Positions 7,230 through 12,165 of a DNA stretch of 12,165 nucleotides are shown one piece after another; positions within the stretch are counted from its first letter, which is position 1; the number at the start of each line of letters is the position of its first letter. A program made the translations under genes and the position numbers. Origin of the DNA: a bacterium (GTDB taxonomy: Bacteria > B130-G9); contig JAGHCW010000176.1 in the NCBI GenBank assembly GCA_021160245.1, positions 1 through 12,165 on the forward strand, in the 5' to 3' direction. The notes beneath the pieces are model-generated. The model saw nothing but the letters and a program-made list of their open reading frames with translations. It was not told the DNA's origin and made no database searches.

Positions 7230-8199
7230 CAGAGGTTCTTTGCGGGGTCTGGAAATCTCCGATCCGCGCGGATTCAAAATGTACTTTCAGAATGAAGTCC
7301 CTCAAGGTGGCATCTCGCACGGAACAATGATGGCAAACCTGGCTCTTGCTGATGACTACAAAGCCTTCGGCAGAAATATAGTCTCCATGTCAGAGAAGGA
7401 GCTGCCTGGCGGCGCCAATATGGCGACAGAGTTCTTCGCTCGTCTTGAGGACTATACCGAAAAAGTGATCCCAGTCGAGTCAATCCACTCGATTCTCGTG
7501 GCGGTCTTCGATGTTGGGGATTGGGTGTGGTGCAAGGAGAAGAGCCAATCCAAGACTGTGTTTTTCGGGGGCTACACCTACATCATGCGCGTGATCGACC
7601 AGCTCGTGCAAAGACTCGATGAGCCGGGCAAATTCAGCGCCTATCGCGAGGGATTTTCTGTGGGCAGATCGCTGGCAACGATATGCAGGGAGGCACGAGC
7701 ACTGGAGGGCCAGCATGGCCGAAGTAAAGTTGGCAAAGCAATTGCTGAGGAGGCTCGCTATCTAACAGATGAGCACGAATCTCAAATCAAGGAGATCGTT
7801 TTGGGCAGGATAAGAGTGGCAGCGGAGGATGGTTCGCTACTTGATTCCAGAAGCCCGAGTCCCCTGTATTGTTGGAAAGAAATGGCCGCTTTGGAGGAAC
7901 CCAAGATCTGGCTAGCCGACATCATTAGGGACGATCAGAAACTTGCGGAAGCCCTGGAGACATTGTTGTCCTATTCCTGGGGCGGCTTCGACGGTGAGAA
8001 GAAAGAGCCTCATCTCGGTCCTGAGCAATTGAGGCCATTTTTGGTTCCCTCTGAGATCATTAATAGAGAGAGAGCCATCTCCGATTCGGATTGGCTGACC
8101 GCCACTCAGCGAGACGCCGTCAACCAGTTCATTAGGGAATATGATTCGGCAGAGCAGAGGGCGAATGACACAGACTCCCAAGTCAGCGTCGATCCTTAA
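7213..8199 (+). pseudogene. KAP-family NTPase, C-terminal fragment
   Basis: This frame carries the C-terminal third of the KAP gene, about 328 residues from an ATG at 7213 to TAA 8197-8199. The segment SDPRGFKMYFQNEVPQGGIS corresponds to the conserved 'dp.yF..YF...p.g.is' block that follows the NTPase core in family members; the rest is helical and unrecognised. An upstream GTG (7150) opens the same frame, but residues before about 7213 do not resemble the family. With both A-tract corrections the three pieces form one 719-residue protein spanning 6038-8199, a normal KAP length. Its end overlaps the next gene by 35 bases, implying co-transcription. A separately translated C-terminal peptide cannot be excluded. 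Confidence 0.65.
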
Positions 8200-8401
8200 T
8201 GGGAGAGACATAATTCCCAATCAAAGATCCGACCGGCTCTCGATTCAGCGAGATTCTGAGCCCCAGCGGCTGAATCCCGTCGCACACTGGGCGAGGCGCC
8301 TCGGGAAGTTCGTGGCGGCGGTTGTGCTTATCCCACCTACTTTGCTGTCGATGCTCGTCTTTTTCGCCGTGTGGAAACGGATAAACAGATGGAAGGGCTG
8401 A
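8165..8401 (+). CDS. Small single-pass membrane protein, unknown family
   Basis: A 78-residue protein has a polar, arginine-rich N-terminus followed by one strong hydrophobic segment (about residues 49-71, KFVAAVVLIPPTLLSMLVFF) and a basic end, RINRWKG. The positive flank suggests a single-pass membrane protein, but I recognise no family. The ATG at 8165 is preferred because AGAGG lies four bases upstream; an in-frame ATG at 8141 has only a very close AGGGA. It overlaps the KAP reading frame by 35 bases, and its TGA overlaps the next ATG by one base (TGATG at 8399-8403). It is therefore the middle gene of a three-gene translationally coupled cluster and may link the NTPase to the polytopic protein. 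Confidence 0.65.
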   Translation: MTQTPKSASILNGRDIIPNQRSDRLSIQRDSEPQRLNPVAHWARRLGKFVAAVVLIPPTLLSMLVFFAVWKRINRWKG

Positions 8402-10077
8402 TGTCCGATTCTCAGCCGCCTGGGCCTCCGGAAATGGTCTCCCGGCAAGAAACCGTCAGCCCGGAGTCTTCTGCGCCTCACCGCGCTCTCGGTCTATATT
8501 CGGCGCTCTTTGCTTGGGCAATCTTGGCACAAGGGCTTTTCCCCATCTACAATACGGCGTTTGATCTGGCGATTCTAGTTGCTGCTGCGGCGCCAGGGAT
8601 TGTCATATTGGCGAGAAGGAGAATCAGCTCGTTTGTGTTGATTAGCGGCGTTGCCCTCTCCGGTCTTGCGCTCGTTGCGCGGTTCGGTCTCCGCGCGTTG
8701 GGTCTTGCCAGATGGGATGGGGCTGAGGCGATTTCGGCTCTTTGCTTCGCGCATCTTGTGGCCGGCGTCCTATCGCTAGCTCTTTGCTTTGCTATCTTCT
8801 CCAGACGTGACGTTCGCATTCGTGCGGCGATGGCAATCGCTTTCGGGTTCTTGTTCATGCTCTCGGCCGGGATTGCGGCCCCGGATAACCTAATCGACAT
8901 TCGCATGAGATACGCTATCGGTCGAGCGATTGCGTTGCGAAGCCTGATGGATGGAGCAATCGGCAGAGTCTCCGGCTCCTCAGGCGATCTTGCGCGGAAC
9001 GGAAGTGATGATGTTGTTCGTTGGCTATCTCGTCAGGGCCTTCTCATTGTGCCTCGGATGCAGCTAGATAGTCTCTCGCAAAGATTCTTTGCCAGCCGAT
9101 TTGCCGACGATGCAAGGCTAGTCGCCGAGCTACTCTTAGGGTCTGAGAGCAGGGATGCTACTTTGTCGCGACTTGAGCCGCAGCTTTTGTCTCGAAGGTT
9201 GGACTTCACGCTCGAGCCTTTCACGGTTCGAAAACTCTTAAGATGGCCACATCTCTTCGGTTCGGAGCGACTATCGAATCAGATGTTCCTTACCATTGCC
9301 GAGCAGCGGACAGCAGGAGGACAGCTTGCGGAAGCTGAGTCGGCCTTAAGTCCGGTGCTCCTATCGGGCAGAGCGGTCTGCGGCGCAGAGGCGCTCGGGA
9401 TGCTTCAGCATATCTACTTCGATTCTCTTTCGGATTATGAGGGGGGGTTGATGGCAATTGGCCGGGTACTGAGCGCCGTTCCGGAATACGCTCTGCTGCC
9501 TGAGGCGAGAACGGTCTGGGGCGCGCTTGATGCGAGTTCTATGGAACGACTCGCCATAATTTCCACCGAGAATGAAAATCCGAGGGTCAGGGCCCTTGCC
9601 CAGCTGAGGCTTTATCTTTTCGCACGAAGTTCTGGGCGGGATTCCCAGGCGTCGGAAATGCTCGTGTCGCTGATGCAGCTTTGTCCGGGCGATTTCGGGA
9701 CGCTTGTGTTTGGCCTCAGGTTACATCATTTGGCGCTCGCGTCTCAGGGGGAGACGGCGCTACAGTTATGCATGACCGCTGTGGAGCTCTGCGACGGGCT
9801 CGAAGCCCCCTTGCTCATTCTTGCATCCGAACTCGACGCCTCAGAGGTTTTCCCAGAACTGCCCGAGATAGCGCTTCGCCGGCTGGTGTCAACAGGGCAA
9901 AAGAGCTTGTCATGGCGAAGGGGCTTCTGCGAACTTGCTGCCCTTCTTGAGCGCGAGGGGAGGCGCACCGAGCTTTTGAGTTTGCTGCTTGAGCATCAGG
10001 ATCGACTGGACCTTCTGGGCGAGGACGATCTCTCAAGGATGGCCAGAGCAGCTCTCGATGCCGATGGCGAGCGATGA
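8401..10077 (+). CDS. Polytopic membrane protein with helical, TPR-like C-terminal domain
   Basis: This 558-residue protein has a proline-rich polar N-terminus (1-28), five likely membrane segments (about 30-47, 54-71, 78-96, 111-133 and 142-160), and a long soluble region (165-558). The soluble part is almost wholly amphipathic helix and contains TPR-like pairs such as AEAESALSP and YEGGLMAIGRVLSAVPEY, but I cannot count canonical repeats with confidence. An odd number of membrane segments would place the two ends on opposite sides of the membrane. The ATG at 8401 overlaps the upstream stop; a GTG at 8371 in the same frame is less likely because it sits inside the preceding gene. No enzymatic motif is visible. 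Its coupling to a KAP NTPase and a small membrane protein suggests one membrane-associated complex. The role is unknown. Confidence 0.8.
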   Translation: MSDSQPPGPPEMVSRQETVSPESSAPHRALGLYSALFAWAILAQGLFPIYNTAFDLAILVAAAAPGIVILARRRISSFVLISGVALSGLALVARFGLRALGLARWDGAEAISALCFAHLVAGVLSLALCFAIFSRRDVRIRAAMAIAFGFLFMLSAGIAAPDNLIDIRMRYAIGRAIALRSLMDGAIGRVSGSSGDLARNGSDDVVRWLSRQGLLIVPRMQLDSLSQRFFASRFADDARLVAELLLGSESRDATLSRLEPQLLSRRLDFTLEPFTVRKLLRWPHLFGSERLSNQMFLTIAEQRTAGGQLAEAESALSPVLLSGRAVCGAEALGMLQHIYFDSLSDYEGGLMAIGRVLSAVPEYALLPEARTVWGALDASSMERLAIISTENENPRVRALAQLRLYLFARSSGRDSQASEMLVSLMQLCPGDFGTLVFGLRLHHLALASQGETALQLCMTAVELCDGLEAPLLILASELDASEVFPELPEIALRRLVSTGQKSLSWRRGFCELAALLEREGRRTELLSLLLEHQDRLDLLGEDDLSRMARAALDADGER

Positions 10078-10078
10078 C

Positions 10079-10093
10079 CTGTCGGCTCGACAG
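10079..10093. terminator. Weak hairpin after the KAP cluster
   Basis: CTGTCG-GCT-CGACAG is a perfect six-pair stem with a three-base loop starting one base after the last stop codon of the cluster. It is not followed by a T run, so it is a poor intrinsic terminator and could be an attenuating or mRNA-end hairpin instead. Confidence 0.3.
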
Positions 10094-10102
10094 CTCGATC
10101 TT

Positions 10103-10141
10103 CGTCAATCGTTTGACGCCGGCTGGAGCCTGACCTATTGT
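10103..10141 (+). promoter_or_regulatory. Candidate promoter with overlapping dyad, upstream of phasin-like gene
   Basis: TTGACG (10113-10118) and TATTGT (10136-10141) are 17 bases apart, giving a start site near 10148. The -35 hexamer is also one arm of a perfect inverted repeat, CGTCAA-TCGT-TTGACG (10103-10118), which could be an operator or part of a transcript-ending hairpin for the upstream cluster. There is no direct evidence for either. Confidence 0.4.
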
Positions 10142-10213
10142 TAGGTTAGATATAAGGATTAAGAATTACGTCACGAGGCGAGGTTGCGCCTAATGCTCAG
10201 AGGTTATAGTTCA

Positions 10214-10513
10214 ATGCTTTTGGATTTACTCAAGAAGACGTTGTGGACAGGCATCGGGGCCGCTGCCCTTACTGAGAAAAGGGCGAAGGAGATCGTTAAA
10301 GGCCTGATGGAGGCGAAGGAGATCAGTGAGAAGGAGGGCGAGACGTTGTTAGAAGAGCTTCTCAAGCAGGGCGAGAAGACCAAGAAGGAGATCGAGGGAT
10401 TCGTTGAGGCGAGGATACACGCCATCATTGAGCGGCTGGAGCTCGCAACGAAGGCCGACATTGAGGAGCTAAAGCAAAAGATCGACTCGCTCGCGAGCAA
10501 GCCGAAGGACTGA
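10214..10513 (+). CDS. Phasin-like coiled-coil protein (COG3937 type)
   Basis: The 99-residue product begins MLLDLLKKTLWTGIGAAALT and continues with charged heptad-like helix to its end, rich in E and K. This matches the small phasin-like family annotated as polyhydroxyalkanoate synthesis regulator phasin (COG3937): a short hydrophobic N-terminal helix, an 'AALTEKRAKEIV' segment, then a long coiled coil. No polyhydroxyalkanoate genes are nearby, and in many genomes this family has no proven link to storage granules. It may be a general small oligomeric or envelope-associated protein. ATG 10214 (CAGAGG ten bases upstream) gives the usual family N-terminus; ATG 10193 (CGAGG nine bases upstream) would add seven residues and is equally possible. 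It appears to be monocistronic. Confidence 0.75.
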   Translation: MLLDLLKKTLWTGIGAAALTEKRAKEIVKGLMEAKEISEKEGETLLEELLKQGEKTKKEIEGFVEARIHAIIERLELATKADIEELKQKIDSLASKPKD

Positions 10514-10566
10514 TCTCAAGCGAGGCCGGTTAGAAGAGGCTGGGTTATAAGTCGAATCTGGGGTCG

Positions 10567-10630
10567 TGTAGGGGCGGGGCTTGTCTCCGCCCATCAATAT
10601 ATTTGGGCAGACACGAGGCCTGCCCCTACA
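10567..10630. repeat. Imperfect palindromic repeat (REP/MITE-like)
   Basis: Arms of 26 bases (10567-10592 and 10605-10630) start and end with TGTAGGGGC / GCCCCTACA and match at about 20 of 26 positions when folded, around a 12-base AT-rich loop. GTAGGGGCG-type palindromes are a recurrent dispersed repeat in many environmental bacterial genomes. No coding capacity or target duplication is evident. It lies between the convergent phasin-like gene and large secreted-protein gene. Confidence 0.7.
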
Positions 10631-10699
10631 TCTGGTATGCCGAGCTCAGCCATCCCGTTGGGTCCTCATCGAAAAACCACCATGACCCAGCCTCAGAAA

Positions 10700-10727
10700 G
10701 CCCGCCCTACGCGGGCGCAGAGTTTTT
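10700..10727. terminator. Possible bidirectional terminator between convergent genes
   Basis: GCCCGC-CCTAC-GCGGGC forms a six-pair GC stem (10700-10716). On the plus strand five T residues follow after a six-base gap. On the minus strand TTT follows immediately. Position between two convergent genes supports a termination role, but the T runs are short or displaced. Apart from this stem and the palindromic repeat, nothing else was seen in 10514-10763. Confidence 0.35.
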
Positions 10728-10763
10728 CCATGAACATGCTCAAAACATTTCAGGAATGCGGCC

Positions 10764-12165
10764 CTAGTAATATGTCCATTCGGCACAGGCAACGTCGCCT
10801 ATCACCTCAAAGCGGTCGGTCGGCGTGAATCCAGCCAGCCAGAAATAGCCTCCCGGAACTAGCGCGGGCATCGTGAGCTGCACAATCACGTCTGGCCCAA
10901 TTGTATGGGTCTGTCCGAGCAGTAGATTGGGCGCGAATGGCGAGGCAACGTCGGATAGCGATGGGTAGAAGAGCAGCTCGCCCGTCGGGAGCCACACGGC
11001 CAGATAGAAGTTCACAGTCCTCGCTGCACCGGGGTTCATGATTGTCCTTGAGAGCGTCATCAAGTCGCCTGATGTGAACGCCGTCTTGTTGAGGAGCAGT
11101 TCGACAGAGGGCTCTCCGCCATTGATTGTGAAGGACGCAATCGCCGCCTCGCCGAGAGTGTCTGCTCCGTCGCAGAAGAAGGCCGCGAACGTGTAGTCAC
11201 CCGGAGGAAGTTCCGGCAAATGCAAGTCCAAGATCGTCATTCTGCCCAGCGTGTAGCCGGGTCTCAGATGTATGGAAGCGATGAACGGTGATTGCGAGGT
11301 CGAGAAAGTCGGCAGATAGACGGGGGTCCCGTCCGGCATCAGAACGCATATATGGAGATCAGCAGTCCGGCTCCGGCCGTAGTACTCGGCTTCGACCTGG
11401 GCGAACAGTCTGTCGCCAGCTATGTACGACTGCTTGTTGAGCGTGAATGTCGTCTGAGGTGTTGCCCCTTCTTCGTATCCGACGCCAGCGAGATCGATCT
11501 GGCAGCTCGGTTGAGACGCGTCATTGGATGTTATCTTTGCCCAACCGTTGTGTTGGCCATAGGTGGTCGGCGAGAACATGATGGACAGACGATACTGGCC
11601 TCCTCCCTCAATCTCTATCGGCGTTTCTGGGGAACATGCGAACTCGCCGCTGGTCTCAAGGCCAGAGACTGTGAGGGACTCCTCTCCGGTGTTTGTAATC
11701 TGAAGCGCCCACTCGCCGACGCCGCCCGTCTTGACCTCTCCAAAGTCGTGCGAATCCGCCGAGAGCGATATGCAGGGAGCGGATGAGCCATAGTCGGCGG
11801 AGCAGAGCGCATTGTCGTCGAGGTCGTTCTGGTTGTTCAGGCTGTCGATCGACTTGGCATTGAACTCGTAATGCCCGTATCCCAGCGGCGGGGTGAATTG
11901 GAAACTGCCGCTTGATGCGGTTGAGCTCATATCCGCGTTCCTCCACGATTGACCCGAGGCGGAGCCTGATAGGGAATGCCTGTAGTATAGAGAAGTCCTA
12001 TAGAGATCAGAAAGCGCGTCTTTCGCCTCGAATGCCACTGCAATGGGTGATTTACCCGTCGAGGCTGGACAGGAAAGAGACACGGCCGGAGGCGTGGTAT
12101 CAGAGACCGTCTTCGCCGTCGTGCCGCTGCCTATAGGGTTCATATTGCCGGCGCGGTCCTCGGCA
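10764..12165 (-). CDS. Secreted modular protein with Ig-like, ASH and two repeated C-terminal domains (5' partial)
   Basis: The minus-strand frame stays open to the window edge: codons upstream of the ATG at 12141-12143 read AEDRAGN, a typical end of an Ig-like domain. The true start is therefore outside and the visible part is C-terminal. Counting from that ATG, an Ig-like domain occupies about 18-115, an ASH/Hydin-type domain 123-224 (SADSHDFGEV...WALQITNTG), and two copies of another beta-rich domain 230-342 and 345-459. Each copy has LNK....GD, PDG/PTG followed by VY/LFYP, and LP..PPGDY or MP..VPGGY. No enzyme motif, membrane anchor or sorting signal is present at the C-terminus. The make-up indicates an exported structural, adhesive or scaffold protein. 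The ASH domain closely resembles that of the peptidase at 3693-5945. It ends with TAG at 10764-10766. Confidence 0.82.
   Translation of the reverse strand, partial: AEDRAGNMNPIGSGTTAKTVSDTTPPAVSLSCPASTGKSPIAVAFEAKDALSDLYRTSLYYRHSLSGSASGQSWRNADMSSTASSGSFQFTPPLGYGHYEFNAKSIDSLNNQNDLDDNALCSADYGSSAPCISLSADSHDFGEVKTGGVGEWALQITNTGEESLTVSGLETSGEFACSPETPIEIEGGGQYRLSIMFSPTTYGQHNGWAKITSNDASQPSCQIDLAGVGYEEGATPQTTFTLNKQSYIAGDRLFAQVEAEYYGRSRTADLHICVLMPDGTPVYLPTFSTSQSPFIASIHLRPGYTLGRMTILDLHLPELPPGDYTFAAFFCDGADTLGEAAIASFTINGGEPSVELLLNKTAFTSGDLMTLSRTIMNPGAARTVNFYLAVWLPTGELLFYPSLSDVASPFAPNLLLGQTHTIGPDVIVQLTMPALVPGGYFWLAGFTPTDRFEVIGDVACAEWTYY

Noticed and set aside
11292-11786. 164-codon plus-strand open frame inside the minus-strand secreted protein gene
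   Set aside because: It is antisense to well-defined ASH and repeat domains, and the translation has no recognisable features.

Overview
This window reads as a chromosomal segment from an environmental, probably uncultured bacterium. Support comes from an encoded one-piece tmRNA, sigma70-like promoters, Shine-Dalgarno sites, and large secreted proteins built from ASH/Hydin-type and Ig-like domains, a style common in Planctomycetota, deltaproteobacterial lineages and many candidate phyla. The phylum cannot be fixed from sequence alone.

Layout. Positions 1-95 hold the 3' end of an unrecognised plus-strand gene. A minus-strand AAA_14/DUF4143 ATPase (118-1341) is divergent from an XRE-ImmA/IrrE regulator-peptidase (1493-2704). 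A 12-9-12 inverted repeat lies in the shared intergenic space. The XRE-ImmA gene is followed by the C-terminal half of a DUF4411 (PIN-like) protein whose N-terminal catalytic half is missing, so this looks like the remnant of a toxin-antitoxin-like pair. Next comes a complete minus-strand tmRNA gene (3100-3453) with a legible tag frame and its own promoter. 

From 3589 a strong promoter and ribosome binding site drive a 750-residue secreted C39-like cysteine peptidase carrying an ASH domain and two related C-terminal Ig-like domains. Then follows a tightly packed plus-strand cluster (6038-10077): a KAP-family P-loop NTPase, a 78-residue single-pass membrane protein and a 558-residue protein with five predicted membrane segments and a helical, TPR-like C-terminal region. 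The KAP gene is broken by two +1 frameshifts, each reversible by removing one A from a short A tract. The restored protein would be 719 residues. This cluster is the best candidate in the window for an undescribed system, but its function is unknown.

A small phasin-like coiled-coil protein (10214-10513) follows under its own candidate promoter. An intergenic region with a 26-bp-arm palindromic repeat and a possible terminator separates it from a convergent minus-strand secreted multidomain protein (10764 to beyond the window edge). That protein shares an ASH domain type with the peptidase, suggesting one genome-wide toolkit of exported modular proteins.
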